64,000 nucleotides of DNA from Siphonodentalium dalli (lineage: Eukaryota; Mollusca; Scaphopoda; Gadilida; Siphonodentaliidae), in the NCBI GenBank assembly GCA_032622095.1, contig CP136062.1, forward strand, positions 158,404,875-158,468,874, in the 5' to 3' direction. Every line of letters begins with the position of its first letter. The first letter of the stretch is position 1. Below, piece after piece: positions 47,658-62,511 of the stretch. The position numbers and the translations under genes are program-made. The notes under the pieces were generated by a model. That model saw nothing but the letters and a program-made list of their open reading frames with translations. It searched no databases and was not told where the DNA came from.

Positions 47658-50259
47658 AGCTCACCTGAGACGAAGTCTCCGGTGGAGCTATAGTCATCAC
47701 TCCTCGTCCGTCTGTCCGTCCGTCTGTCCGTCTGTCTGTACGTCCGTCTGCCCGTCCGTCAAGAATCATCTTCTCCGCCAAAACTTTAAGACGGAACGGG
47801 TTCATATTTGGTGTGGATGTTCCATAGGTGAATCACATTCAGATTTGTTCAAATGAGGTCATCAAGTCAATTAGTTGAGAAAGCAGGGCCACAACTCTAT
47901 TCCTTCATAGTAATTCTTATAACGACTTTTTTCCAGAACTATTAGGCCGAATTGGTTCATATTTGGTATGGATGTTCCCTAGGTGACTCACATTCAGATT
48001 TGTTCAAATGAGTCACCAGGTTGATTAGTTGAGAAACCAGGGCCATAACTCTTTCCCTCCATAGTAATTATTTTAAACATCTTCTTCTCAAATACCATCA
48101 GGCCAAATGGGTTCATATTTGGTATGAAGGATCCTTGGTTGACTGGGGTTCAAATTTGTTCAAATGAGGTCACTGGGTCAAATGTGGGTGGGGCCAGGGA
48201 CATAACTCAAAAATCAAAATTTCAGATTAAACTCTTTAACCAAAAAAGAAAAGAATAGAAAAGAAATGATATATTAAAAAATAAAAGAATATTTAAAAAC
48301 TGTGGAATTGTTTTTTTTATTAAAATATTTAAAAAAAAATAAAATAAATTGTATGCTTCTGCCACCATGGCCTGGTCCCAAAAATAAAATTTACTCAAAT
48401 TCTTGACAGAATCATTAATAAGAAGCATTTACTTTGGCTGTAACTGTAAGTGCTGGTTATGCCTACACAATCAAGTCAAATGAAATCTTGACATTTTTAT
48501 AAACATTCCTTGCAGATCTGCTAGAAGTCATTAATTCCCAATCTATCATGTATTGTTGAAATCAGGACAAATAGCATGTCTGTCATTTGCAGAATGAGGT
48601 CTCCAGAGGGTGAATTTAGTGATGCTTTCCCGCACAGCGGCCTAGCATCACCAAATTCACCTTCTGGAGACCTCATTCTGCTTAGGCCTCATCTTCTGGG
48701 AAGTATCTATAGTATCAAAATAACATTGTTGTTAGTTACATTTCCCTTCTTGGAAGTTTGTATATCCCCTAATTTGCAGAAGATAAATTCATAATTGAGG
48801 TGCCCAATGGGTGAACATCACCAACTTCAACTGGGGAACTTCAATCTTATCCTAGGTCTGCCATTGCAGTTGAGGCCCTTAGCAGAATGAGGTCCTCAGA
48901 GGGTGAATTTAGTGATGCTAGCCCGCTGTGCGGGATAGCGTCACTAAATTCACCCTCTGAGGACCTCATTCTGCAAATGACAGACACACTATCACGCTAT
49001 TTCAAGGCTTGATTGTATAATACATTGTGTTGCTTGAGGCCAGGCATGCACAATGTAGGAACAGACACGCTTTTAGTGATGCTATCCCGCACAGCGGGCT
49101 AGCATCACCAAATTCACCCTATGGAGACCTCATTCTGCTTAGGCCTCATCTTCTGGGAAGTATCTATAGTATAAAATTTACATTGTTGTTAGATAAATTT
49201 CCCTTCTAGGAAGTTTCTATATCCCCTAATTTGCAGAAGATAAAATTCATAATTGAGGTGCCCAATGTGTCAACATCACCAACTTCAACTGGGGAACTTC
49301 AATCTTATTCTAGGTCTTCCATAGCAGTTGAGGGCCTTAGCAGAATGAGGTCCCCAGAGGGTGAATTTAGTGATGCTAGCCTACTGTGCGGGATAGCGTC
49401 ACTAAATTCACCCTCTGGGGACCTCATTTTGCAAATGACAGACACACTATCACACTATTTCAAAGCTTGATTGTATAATACATTGTGTTGCTTGAGGCCA
49501 GCATGCACAATGTAGGAACAGACAAGCCTTTTGTGATGCTATCCCGCACAGCGGGCTAGCATCACCAAATTCACCCTCTGGAGACCTCATTCTGCTTAGG
49601 CCTCATCTTCTGTGAAGTATCTATAGTATCAAATTTACATTGTTGTTAGTTAAATTTCCCTTCTAGGAAGTTTCTATATCCCCTAATTTGCAGAAGATAA
49701 AATTCATAATTGTGGTGCCCAATGGGTGAATATCACCAACTTCAACTTGGGAACTTAAATATTATCCTTATCAGATTGAAAATGGGATCAATAAGTCAAA
49801 TAAGGGCAGAGCCAGAGACTTAACTATTTCTCTACATAGTAATTCTTAAAATATGTTTGCAAGAACTAGTTGGCTTATATAGCATGGAATGATCTTCCTT
49901 GACTGCAATTCAGATTTTTTCAAATGGGGTCACCTAGTCAAATAGGGGCCAAGCGAAGGACAGTTTCCCTCTTAGTATGCTTCCTTCACAAGGACCATCA
50001 GGTCTATTTTACTGATATTTATGATATGTATGAAGGGTTCTTTGGTGTCTGGGATTCAAATTTATTCAGATGGGGTCACCAGGTTAAATAGGGTGGGGCC
50101 AGGTACATAACTATATGTCTCTATAGTAATTCTTAAAATGTCTTCTCAAGAGAGGTTGGACTATTTAGCTTACATACAGTATGGAGGAATCAGGAGGATC
50201 CTTTAGTGACTGAGATTCAGATTTGTTAAAATGAGGTCAACCTGTCAAGAAATGGCGGG
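47658..50259. mobile_element. Pearl-like element, second copy
   Basis: Collinear with 10489-13090, including the opening 32-bp hairpin and the CCGT/CTGT microsatellite, both without length change. The A-tract near 48329 has shifted by one base. Confidence 0.65.
48577..49759. repeat. Hairpin cassette, second copy
   Basis: Complete hairpins at 48589-48681, 48882-48974 and 49340-49432. The loop-side GCCTGC of the third hairpin is GCCTAC here; all other hairpin bases match the first copy. Confidence 0.8.
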
Positions 50260-53200
50260 CTATGGGGAGTTAACACTTTTGTGTCTAATAAAATCATTGA
50301 AATACCAAATTCATTAAAACATCTACCTTGGAACCACCTGACTGATTAGTCTGACATACATGTATTGTGTTTTGGGTCCATGGATAATTGGGCTTCAAAC
50401 ATGTCTAAATGGTTTTAGAAAAATGCGCTTCTGATATTGGAAATTTCCAATAATTGAGAAAGTTTGAGGTGTACTTGGGAGTCTGGAGCCCGGTCGGGAG
50501 GGGACTTGTTGAGCTGGAGGAGGGGGTGACCAGTAGAGTACAGTTGGTAATTTCAAGGTGATGTTTTCACCCATATACATACTTGAAGTCTCTCTAGCCA
50601 CATATCCTGTTTAAATCTACTTCTTTTAAAGTGATTATAAAAAGTGATGACTGTTGTGGTCTCCAGAGTCCCAGTCTTATCAGTCGTTGCAGTCTGGTGA
50701 GCGACCCCATAGTCATTGGCTGTCTTGTTATAATTATTATAAGTTGTTTTAGAAAACACCTCTATAGGTAATAAGAGTGGACATTCTGATGTTCATATTG
50801 CTAGAAGGTTTGTAAACAACCAGGTTGACGTGTCTTACTACACGCAGAATGACATTTGAGTGATGGAATCCGATCCAAAAGAAGATAAATTTACTACCTC
50901 CTTTAATGCGAAAGAGTCTGAACATATTGTCATCTTCATCAAAGGCGGTCATATGGTCTTCAGGGTTTGCGATGTCTTGTTTAAGGTTTGATTTGGAGAG
51001 GTGAGTAGTTAAGGGTCATGTCAAGTTCAACCAGCGTTTGTTCCAAAATTACCAACAACTGTTGTGCCAGACATGAACATTCCAACTGGTGGGTGCCAAA
51101 GCTGCGTGGGTTAGACACTTAGACACACCCAAAACACATCATATTCCCTGCCCCTAGTCCAGCGTACTAGAGATGCAGCTTAGTGCCATCAAGTCTTTTG
51201 AATTCCAGTTGTGTATAACTGAGATCTGTTTGCTGTGAACTATTGTCACTTCATCATCATTTTAGAGATGCTAAGTCCGATTATAACACCTCCAAACTAC
51301 TATTTTTCGGCTTCTGTGGTAAAAAAAAGTTATATTTGATTCGAGGAACCCAACATTCAAAGATCAGAGCTACTAGATATCGATTATTGAAGTCTATTTA
51401 TTTTCTACACCCCATATTCCATATATGGCGATAACCTTAACTGGAATTCCCCAGCACATGTTATCATAAATGTTAATAAACATCTTTCACGTGTGATCGC
51501 CATGATATTGTACTTGGTTTATGTTGTGCCTAAAAATAACACTGGATCAGGAATAATTGAACAAATGTACCCGATCGCCAGCTGTCAAAAGGTGGTGTCG
51601 CTTTTGTTTCTGGTAGACACTTTTGTCGGCTTTTTTCCGAAAATCTTTTCCGATCACAACAAAAAGAAACATCACATGTCCATATATATCCGTTGGAATT
51701 TTTACCAAGTTAATACAAATTCGAGGTGTATAAAATAAATATATTTCGTTAATCGATACGTAATAGCTCTTAGCTTTGAAGGCGAATGCTTCGACTATAA
51801 CAAGAAATATGTGTTCACCCCTAATGAGAAGAAATAGTAATGTATGGGTATTAAAAATGCCTAAAAATGATCACTGGATCAGGAATAATTAAACAAATGT
51901 ACCCGATTGCCAGCCGTCAAAATGTAGTGTCGCTTATGTTTCTGGTGAACATTTTCGTCGGCTTTTTTCTGAGAATCATTTCCGATCACCACTAAAAGAA
52001 ACATCACATATCCGTATATATTTCCGTTGGAATTTTTACCAAGCTAATAAACATTTGAGGTGTATATAATAAATACATTTCATTAAACGGACACCTAATA
52101 GCTCTTAGCTTTGAAGGGTGAGTCCTTCGACAATAACAAGAAATATTTGTTCACCCCTAATGAGAAGGAATACTAATATAAGGGTACTAAATCTTGCAAC
52201 GCACCTTTAACCATGACCCATGAGCAAGTTTCACATTATTAACCATATTAACATATCTAACATAGTTACCTTCCCACAAATTATTCTAGACATTGATTCA
52301 TGTCAATGTTTCCCCTATTCCAGAATCAACGAAATATGTTAGTTAAATCTCCCGATGACCATGTTAATTGCTTCGATTTTCTTCTGGAATTCCCCAGCAC
52401 GTGTCATAATAAATGTAAATAAACATCTTTCACGTGTGATCGGCATGATATTGTTCTTAACTTATGTTGTGCCTCAAATTATCACTGGATCAGGAATAAG
52501 CAACAAAATGTACCTGATTGCCAGCTATCAAAAGATAGTTTCGCTTTTGTTTCTGGTAGACATTTTCGTCGGCTTTTTTCCGAGAATCATTTCCTATCAC
52601 CACTAAATGAAAATCACATATCCGTATATATTTCCGTTGGAATTTTTACCAAGCTAATAAAACTTTGAGGTTTATATAATAAATACATTTCATTAATCGG
52701 ATACGTAATAGCTCTTAGCTTTGAAGGGCGAGTCTTTCGACAATAACAAGAAATATTTGTTCACCCCTAATGAGAAGGAAAAGTAATATAAGTGTACTAA
52801 ATCAGACAAAGCATCTTTAACCATGAGCAAGTTTCACATTTTTAACCATATTAACAAATCTAGCATAGTTACCTTCCCACAAATTATTCTAGACATTGAT
52901 TCATGTCAATGTCTCCAGATTACAGAATCAAAGAAAGTAGTTAGTTAAATCTCGCGATGATAATGTTGATTCCTTCGATTTTTTCTTACTTCTGTTCAAA
53001 ATTGAGACATAATCGTGGCATGAAAGTTCAATACGGAAAATCATGAAATATTGAGTTAAGGTTGGCGTCAAGTTCAACCAGCATTCCCAGATTACTAACA
53101 AAATTAATGTTGTGCCAAAGTTGGGTGGGTTAGACTCTTTCCAAACACATCATATCCCCATGTCCCTCGACCAGCGTACTATGCATGTAGTTTAATGCCA

Positions 53201-54042
53201 GTATGTGTTTTGAATTCCAGCTGTGATAACTGAGATCTGTATGCTGTGAAATATTTGTCGCTTCATCGTCATTTTAGAGATACTTAGTCCGATATTATCA
53301 CCTCCAATTTAATATGTTTCGGGTTCTGTTGTGAAAACACTGAAAAGTCTCATATGAGTGGAGGAACCCAACATTCAAAGCTCAGAGTTATTATAAATCG
53401 ATTATTGACATCTATGTAGTTTATTCACCTCAAATTCCACTGGAATTCCCCAGCAATTATCAAAATATATGTAAATAATACATATTCACTTGGGATCTTG
53501 TACTTGTTTTATAATGTGCCTAAAAATTATCACTGGATCAGGAATAATTGAACAAATGTACCCGATTGCCAGCCATCAAAAGGTAGTGTCGCTTTTGTTT
53601 CTGGTAGACATTTTCGTCGGCTTTTTTCCAACAATCATTTCCGATCACCACTAAATGAAACATCACATATCCGTATATATTTCCGTTGGAATTTTTACCA
53701 AGCTAATAAATATTTGAGGTGTATATAATAAATACATTTCATTAAACGGATACCTAATAGCTCTTAGCTTTGAAGGGTGAGTCCTTCGACAATAACAAGA
53801 AATATTTGTTCACCCCTAATGAGAAGGAATAGTAATATAAGGGTACTAAATCTTGCAACGCACCTTTAACCATGACCCATGAGCAAGTTTCACATTATTA
53901 ACCATATTAACAAATCTAACATAGTTACCTTCCCACAAATTATTCTAGACATTGATTCATGTCAATGTTTCCCCTATTCCAGAATCAACGAAATATGTTA
54001 GTTAAATCTCCCGATGACCATGTTAATTGCTTCGATTTTCAG

Positions 54043-54213
54043 TGAATGGTAAGTGGACCCCCTGGGCACGGTGGAGTCGATGTAACAAAAAATGTGGACG
54101 TGGAAGAAGGATCAGGAAAAGACGGTGTACGAACCCCGCCCCACGCTACGGTGGCAGAAGATGTCCAGGCAAAGCGTTGGTGTCAGGGGTGTGTAACTCC
54201 AAACCATGTCCAG
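54043..54213 (+). CDS. TSP1 exon, second Z array copy 1
   Basis: Identical to 16874-17044, including TTG at Leu46. The read-through frame to a TGA at 54453 is retained. Confidence 0.9.
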
Positions 54214-56473
54214 GTAATATATTACAATACGAATTAATCTTTAAACATATTATGAGAAAGAATCGGGCAACAACGATAATTACACATATGTGTTCATTAC
54301 GGTTCCGTTGTCGTTTGATACCTAAAGTTATTATCCGTTTTCTTATACTCGGTCTGGTTGCGTCGGTTACGAGAGCTTCCAAATGTTATTGGTATTACTT
54401 CTGTTCACAATTGAGACATAATCGTGGCATGAAAGTTCAATGCGGCAAATCATGAATTATTGAGTTAAGTTTAACGTCAAGTTCAACCAGCATTCCCAAA
54501 TTACTAACAAATGTTTTGACAAAGTTGGGTGGATTAGACACCTTCCAAACACATCATATTCCCATGTCCCTCGACCAGCGTACTGTGAATGTAGTTTAGT
54601 GCCAGTAAGTCTTTTGAATTTCAGCTGTGGTAATTGAGATATGTGTGCTGTGAAATATTTGTCGCATCATAGAGATACCTAGTCGATTTCATCACCTCCA
54701 AATTAACATTTTTCGGGTTCTGTTGAGAAAAGTTTCATTTGAGTCGAGGAACCCAGCATTCAAAGCTCAGTGCTATTAGATATCGATCGTTGACATCTAT
54801 GTAGTTTATTCATCTCAAATTCCACTGGAATTCCCCAGCAAGTGTCAAAATAAATGTAAATAAAACATATGCATGTGGGATATTGTACTTGTTTTATGAT
54901 ATGCCTAAAAATGATCACTGGATCAGGAATAATTAAACAAATGTACCCGATTACCAGCCATCAAAATGTAGTGTCGCTTTTGTTTCTGGTAGACATTTTC
55001 GTCGGCTTTTTTCCGAGAATCATTTCCTATCACCACTAAATGAAAATCACATATCCGTATATATTTCCGTTGGAATTTTTTACCAAGCTAATACAACTTT
55101 GAGGTTTATATAATAAATACATTTCATTAATCGGATACGTAATAGCTCTTAGCTTTGAAGGGCGAGTCCTTCGACAATAACAAGAAATATTTGTTCACCC
55201 CTAATGAGAAGGAAAAGTAATATAAGTGTACTAAATCAGACAAAGCACCTTTAACCATGACCCATGAGCAAGTTTCACATTTTTAACCATATTAACAAAT
55301 CTAGCATAGTTACCTTCCCACAAATTATTCTAGACATTGATTCATGTCAATGTCTCCAGATTACAGAATCAAAGAAATAAGTTAGTTAAATCTCGCGATG
55401 ACAATGTTGATTCCTTCGATTTTTTCTTACTTCTGTTCAAAATTGAGACATAATCGTGGCATGAAAGTTCAATACGGAAAATCATGAATTATTGAGTTAA
55501 GGTTGGTGTCAAGTTCAACCAGCATTCCCAGATTACTAACAAAATTAATGTTGTGCCAAAGTTGGTGGGTTAGACTCTTTCCAAACACATCTATCCCCAT
55601 GTCCCTCGACCAGCGTACTGTGCATGTAGTTTAGTGTGTTTTGAATTCCAGCTGTGATAACTGAGATCTGTATGCTGTGAAATATTTGTCGCTTCATCGT
55701 CATTTTAGAGATACTTAGTCCGATATTATCACCTCCAATTTAATATGTTTCGGGTTCTGTTGTGAAAACACTGAAAAGTATGATATGTGTGGAGGAACCC
55801 AACATTCAAAGCTCAGAGTTATTATATATCGATTATTGACATCTATGTAGTTTATTCACCTCAAACTCCACTGGAATTCCCCAGCAATTATCAAAATATA
55901 TGTAAATGATACATATTCACGTGGGATCTTGTACTTGTTTTATAATGTGCCTAAAAATTATCACTGGATCAGGAATAATTGAACAAATGTACCCGATTGC
56001 CAGCCATCAAAAGGTAGTGTCGCTTTTGTTTCTGGTAGACATTTTCGTCGGCTTTTTTCCGACAATCATTTCCGATCACCACTAAATGAAACATCACATA
56101 TCCGTATATATTTCCGTTGGAATTTTTACCAAGCTAATAACAAGTTGAGGTGTATATAATAAACACATTTCATTAAACGGACACCTAATAGCTCTTAGCT
56201 TTGAAGGGTGAGTCCTTCGACAATAACAAGAAATATTTGTTCACCCCTAATGAGAAGGAATACTAATATAAGGGTACTAAATCTTGCAACGCACCTTTAA
56301 CCATGACCCATGAGCAAGTTTCACATTATTAACCATATTAACATATCTAACATAGTTACCTTCCCACAAATTATTCTAGACATTGATTCATGTCAATGTT
56401 TCCCCTATTCCAGAATCAACGAAATATGTTAGTTAAATCTCCCGATGACCATGTTAATTGCTTCGATTTTCAG

Positions 56474-56644
56474 TGAATGGTAAGTGGACCCCCTGGGCAC
56501 GGTGGAGTCGATGTAACAAAAAATGTGGACGTGGAAGAATGATCAGGAAAAGACGGTGTACGAACCCCGCCCCACGCTACGGTGGCAGAAGATGTCCAGG
56601 CAAAGCGCTGGTGTCAGGGGTGTGTAACTCCAAACCATGTCCAG
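56474..56644 (+). CDS. TSP1 exon, second Z array copy 2 (Arg23Met)
   Basis: Counterpart of 19305-19475 with the same Met23. The only nearby change is in the intronic read-through part (CTTATTCTC for CTTATACTC, silent in that frame). Confidence 0.9.
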
Positions 56645-59600
56645 GTAATATATTACAATACGAATTAATCTTTAAACATATTATGAGAAAGAATCGGGCA
56701 ACAACGATAATTACACATATGTGTTCATTACGGTTCCGTTGTCGTTTGATACCTAAAGTTATTATCCGTTTTCTTATTCTCGGTCTGGTTGCGTTGGTTA
56801 CGAGAGCTTCCAAATGTTATTGGTATTACTTCTGTTCACAATTGAGACATAATCGTGGCACGAAAGTTCAATGCGGCAAATCATGAATTATTGAGTTAAG
56901 TTTAACGTCAAGTTCAACCAGCATTCCCAAATTACTAACAAATGTTTTGACAAAGTTGGGTGGATTAGACACCTTCCAAACACATCATATACCCATGTCC
57001 CTCGACCAGCGTACTGTGAATGTAGTTTAGTGCCAGTAAGTCTTTTGAATTCCAGCTGTGATAATTGAGATCTGTGTGCTGTGAAATATTTGTCGCATCA
57101 TCGTCATTTTAGAGATATGTAGTCGATTTCATCACCTCCAAATTAATATGTTTCGGGTTCTGTTGAGAAACGTTTCATTTGAGTCGAGGAACCCAACATT
57201 CAAAGCTCAGTGCTAATAGATATCGATTATTGACATATATGTAGTTTATTCACCTCCAATTCCACTGGAATTCCCCAGCACGTGTCATAATAAATGTAAA
57301 TAAACATCTTTCACGTGTGATCGGCATGATATTGTTCTTGGCTTATGTTGTGCCTCAAATTATCACTGGATCAGGAATAAGCAACAAAATGTACCTGATT
57401 GCCAGCTATCAAAAGATAGTTTCGCTTTTGTTTCTGGTAGACATTTTCGTCGGCTTTTTTCCGAGAATCATTTCCTATCACCACTAAATGAAAATCACAT
57501 ATCCGTATATATTTCCGTTGGAATTTTTACCAAGCTAATAAAACTTTGAGGTTTATATAATAAATACATTTCATTAATCGGATACGTAATAGCTCTTAGC
57601 TTTGAAGGGCGAGTCTTTCGACAATAACAAGAAATATTTGTTCACCCCTAATGAGAAGGAAAAGTAATATAAGTGTACTAAATCAGACAAAGCTCCTTTA
57701 ACCATGAGCAAGTTTCACATTTTTAACCATATTAACAAATCTAGCATAATTACCTTCCCACAAATTATTCTAGACATTGATTCATGTCAATGTCTCCAGA
57801 TTACAGAATCAAAGAAAGTAGTTAGTTAAATCTCGCGATGATAAAGCTGATTCCTTCGATTTTTTCTTACTTCTGTTCAAAATTGAGACATAATCGTGGC
57901 ATGAAAGTTCAATACGGAAAATCATGAACTATTGAGTTAAGGTTGGCGTCAAGTTCAACCAGCATTCCCAGATTACTAACACAATTAATGTTGTGCCAAA
58001 GTTGGGTGGGTTAGACTATGTCCAAACACATCATATCCCCATGTCCCTCGACCAGCGTACTGTGAATGTAGTTTAGTGCCAGTAAGTCTTTTGAATTCCA
58101 GCTGTGATAACTGAGATCTGTGTGCTGTGTAATAATTGTCGCTTCATCGTCATTTTAGAGATACCTAGTCGATTTCATCACCTCCAAATTAATATGTTTC
58201 GGGTTCTGTTGTGAAAACACTGAAAAGTCTCATATGAGTGGAGGAACCCAACATTCAATGCTCAGAGCTATTATATATCGATTATTGACATCTATGTAGT
58301 TTATTCACCTCAAATTCCACTGCAATTCCCCAGCAATTATCAAAATATATGTAAATAATACATATTCACGTGGGATCTTGTACTTGTTTTATAATGTGCC
58401 TAAAAATTATCACTGGATCAGGAATAATTAAACAAATGTACCCGATTACCAGCCATCAAAATGTCGTGTCGCTTTTGTTTCTGGTAGACATTTTCGTCGG
58501 CTTTTTTCCGAGAATCATTTCCTATCACCACTAAAAGAAAATCACATATCCGTATATATTTCCGTTGGAATTTTTACCAAGCTAATAAAACTTTGAGGTT
58601 TATATAATAAATACATTTCATTAATCGGATACGTAATAGCTCTTAGCTTTGAAGGGCGAGTCCTTCGACAATAACAAGAAATATTTGTTCACCCCTAATG
58701 AGAAGGAAAAGTAATATAAGTGTACTAAATCAGACAAAGCACCTTTAACCATGAGCAAGTTTCACATTTTTAACCATATTAACAAATCTAGCATAGTTAC
58801 CTTCCCACAAATTATTCTAGACATTGATTCATGTCAATGTCTCCAGATTACAGAATCAAAGAAAGTAGTTAGTTAAATCTCGCGATGATAATGTTGATTC
58901 CTTCGATTTTTTCTTACTTCTGTTCAAAATTGAGACATAATCGTGGCATGAAAGTTCAATACGGAAAATCATGAAATATTGAGTTAAGGTTGGCGTCAAG
59001 TTCAACCAGCATTCCCAGATTACTAACAAAATTAATGTTGTGCCAAAGTTGGGTGTTTTGAATTCCAGCTGTGATAACTGAGATCTGTATGCTGTGAAAT
59101 ATTTGTCGCTTCATCGTCATTTTAGAGATACTTAGTCCGATATTATCACCTCCAATTTAATATGTTTCGGGTTCTGTTGTGAAAACACTGAAAAGTCTCA
59201 TATGAGTGGAGGAACCCAACATTCAAAGCTCAGAGTTATTATAAATCGATTATTGACATCTATGTAGTTTATTCACCTCAAATTCCACTGGAATTCCCCA
59301 GCAATTATCAAAATATATGTAAATAATACATATTCACTTGGGATCTTGTACTTGTTTTATAATGTGCCTAAAAATTATCACTGGATCAGGAATAATTGAA
59401 CAAATGTACCCGATTGCCAGCCATCAAAAGGTAGTGTCGCTTTTGTTTCTAGTAGACATTTTCGTCGGCTTTTTTCCAACAATCATTTCCGATCACCACT
59501 AAATGAAACATCACATATCCGTATATATTTCCGTTGGAATTTTTACCAAGCTAATAACAATTTGAGGTGTATATAATAAATACATTTCATTAAACGGACA

Positions 59601-59890
59601 CCTAATAGCTCTTAGCTTTGAAGGGTGAGTCCTTCGACAATAACAAGAAATATTTGTTCACCCCTAATGAGGAGGAATACTAATATAAGGGTACTAAATC
59701 TTGCAACGCACCTTTAACCATGACCCATGAGGAAGTTTCACATTATTAACCATATTAACATATCTAACATAGTTACCTTCCCACAAATTATTCTAGACAT
59801 TGATTCATGTCAATGTTTCCCCTATTCCAGAATCAACGAAATATGTTAGTTAAATCTCCCGATGACCATGTTAATTGCTTCGATTTTCAG

Positions 59891-60061
59891 TGAATGGTAA
59901 GTGGACCCCCTGGGCACGGTGGAGTCGATGTAACAAAAAATGTGGACGTGGAAGAAGGATCAGGAAAAGACGGTGTACGAACCCCGCCCCACGCTACGGT
60001 GGCAGAAGATGTCCAGGCAAAGCGCTGGTGTCAGGGGTGTGTAACTCCAAACCATGTCCAG
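59891..60061 (+). CDS. TSP1 exon, second Z array copy 3
   Basis: Exon sequence matches copies 4-6 of the first array (Arg23, CTG at Leu46). It lies 3417 bp after the previous exon because of the inserted exon-less half-unit. Its flank lacks the private variants of copies 5 and 6, so it is not a simple positional counterpart. Confidence 0.9.
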
Positions 60062-62340
60062 GTAATATATTACAATACGAATTAATCTTTAAACATATTA
60101 TGAGAAAGAATCGGGCAACAACGATAATTACACATATGTGTTCATTACGGTTCCGTTGTCGTTTGATACCTAAAGTTATTATCCGTTTTCTTATACTCGG
60201 TCTGGTTGCGTCGGTTACGAGAGCTTCCAAATGTTATTGGTATTACTTCTGTTCACAATTGAGACATAATCGTGGCATGAAAGTTCAATGCGGCAAATCA
60301 TGAATTATTGAGTTAAGTTTAACGTCAAGTTCAACCAGCATTCCCAAATTACTAACAAATGTTTTGACAAAGTTGGGTGGATTAGACACCTTCCAAACAC
60401 ATCATATTCCCATGTCCCTCGACCAGCGTACTGTGAATGTAGTTTAGTGCCAGTAAGTCTTTTGAATTCCAGCGGTGATAATTGAGATCTGTGTGCTGTG
60501 AAATATTTGTCGCATCATCGTCATTTTAGAGATATGTAGTCGATTTCATCACCTCCAAATTAATATGTTTCGTGTTCTGTTGAGAAACGTTTCATTTGAG
60601 TCGAGGAACCCAACATTCAAAGCTCAGTGCTAATAGATATCGATTATTGACATATATGTAGTTTATTCACCTCCAATTCCACTGGAATTCCCCAGCACGT
60701 GTCATAATAAATGTAAATAAACATCTTTCACGTGTGATCGGCATGATATTGTTCTTGGCTTATGTTGTGCCTCAAATTATCACTGGATCAGGAATAAGCA
60801 ACAAAATGTACCTGATTACCAGCTATCAAAAGATAGTTTCGCTTTTGTTTCTGGTAGACATTTTCGTCGGCTTTTTTCCGAGAATCATTTCCTATCACCA
60901 CTAAATGAAAATCACATATCCGTATATATTTCCGTTGGAATTTTTACCAAGCTAATAAAACTTTGAGGTTTATATAATAAATACATTTCATTAATCGGAT
61001 ACGTAATAGCTCTTAGCTTTGAAGGGCGAGTCTTTCGACAATAACAAGAAATATTTGTTCACCCCTAATGAGAAGGAAAAGTAATATAAGTGTACTAAAT
61101 CAGACAAAGCACCTTTAACCATGAGCAAGTTTCACATTTTTAACCATATTAACAAATCTAGCATAGTTACCTTCCCACAAATTATTCTAGACATTGATTC
61201 ATGTCAATGTCTCCAGATTACAGAATCAAAGAAAGTAGTTAGTTAAATCTCGCGATGATAATGTTGATTCCTTCGATTTTTTCTTACTTCTGTTCAAAAT
61301 TGAGACATAATCGTGGCATGAAAGTTCAATACGGAAAATCATGAAATATTGAGTTAAGGTTGGCGTCAAGTTCAACCAGCATTCCCAGATTACTAACAAA
61401 ATTAATGTTGTGCCAAAGTTGGGTGGGTTAGACTCTTTCCAAACACATCATATCCCCATGTCCCTCGACCAGCGTACTCTGCATGTAGTTTAATGCCAGT
61501 ATGTGTTTTGAATTCCAGCTGTGATAACTGAGATCTGTATGCTGTGAAATATTTGTCGCTTCATCGTCATTTTAGAGATACTTAGTCCGATATTATCACC
61601 TCCAATTTAATATGTTTCGGGTTCTGTTGTGAAAACACTGAAAAGTCTCATATGAGTGGAGGAACCCAACATTCAAAGCTCAGAGTTATTATAAATCGAT
61701 TATTGACATCTATGTAGTTTATTCACCTCAAATTCCACTGGAATTCCCCAGCAATTATCAAAATATATGTAAATAATACATATTCACTTGGGATCTTGTA
61801 CTTGTTTTATAATGTGCCTAAAAATTATCACTGGATCAGGAATAATTGAACAAATGTACCCGATTGCCAGCCATCAAAAGGTAGTGTCGCTTTTGTTTCT
61901 AGTAGACATTTTCGTCGGCTTTTTTCCAACAATCATTTCCGATCACCACTAAATGAAACATCACATATCCGTATATATTTCCGTTGGAATTTTTACGAAG
62001 CTAATAAATATTTGAGGTGTATATAATAAATACATTTCATTAAACGGATACCTAATAGCTCTTAGCTTTGAAGGGTGAGTCCTTCGACAATAACAAGAAA
62101 TATTTGTTCACCCCTAATGAGAAGGAATACTAATATAAGGGTACTAAATCTTGCAACGCACCTTTAACCATGACCCATGAGCAAGTTTCACATTATTAAC
62201 CATATTAACATATCTAACATAGTTACCTTCCCACAAATTATTCTAGGCATTGATTCATGTCAATGTTTCCCTTATTCCAGAATCAACGAAATATGTTAGT
62301 TAAATCTCCCGATGACCATGTTAATTGCTTCGATTTTCAG

Positions 62341-62511
62341 TGAATGGTAAGTGGACCCCCTGGGCACGGTGGAGTCGATGTAACAAAAAATGTGGACGTG
62401 GAAGAAGGATCAGGAAAAGACGGTGTACGAACCCCGCCCCACGCTACGGTGGCAGACGATGTCCAGGCAAAGCGTTGGTGTCAGGGGTGTGTAACTCCAA
62501 ACCATGTCCAG
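62341..62511 (+). CDS. TSP1 exon, second Z array copy 4
   Basis: Protein identical to copy 1. Arg40 is CGA in place of AGA (silent), a change seen nowhere else in the window. Leu46 is TTG. Its downstream flank is of the copy 1/copy 3 subtype. Confidence 0.9.

Larger units (their letters stand above)
45550..54042 (+). other. Intron between exon Y and the Z array, second copy
   Basis: Collinear with 8381-16873. It holds the minisatellite (45750-45939), the palindrome pair (46632 and 47610), the pearl-like element with its hairpin cassette (47658-about 50259), the degenerate paralogue (50729-50999) and the leading array units. Substitutions cluster mildly in the minisatellite (four within about 230 bp, around 45765-45990). 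Confidence 0.7.

Noticed and set aside
56645-59890. A missed Z exon in the 3.4-kb gap
   Set aside because: The extra sequence is an exon-less half-unit with the usual deletion scar (near 58906); no NGKW or six-cysteine coding segment is present.
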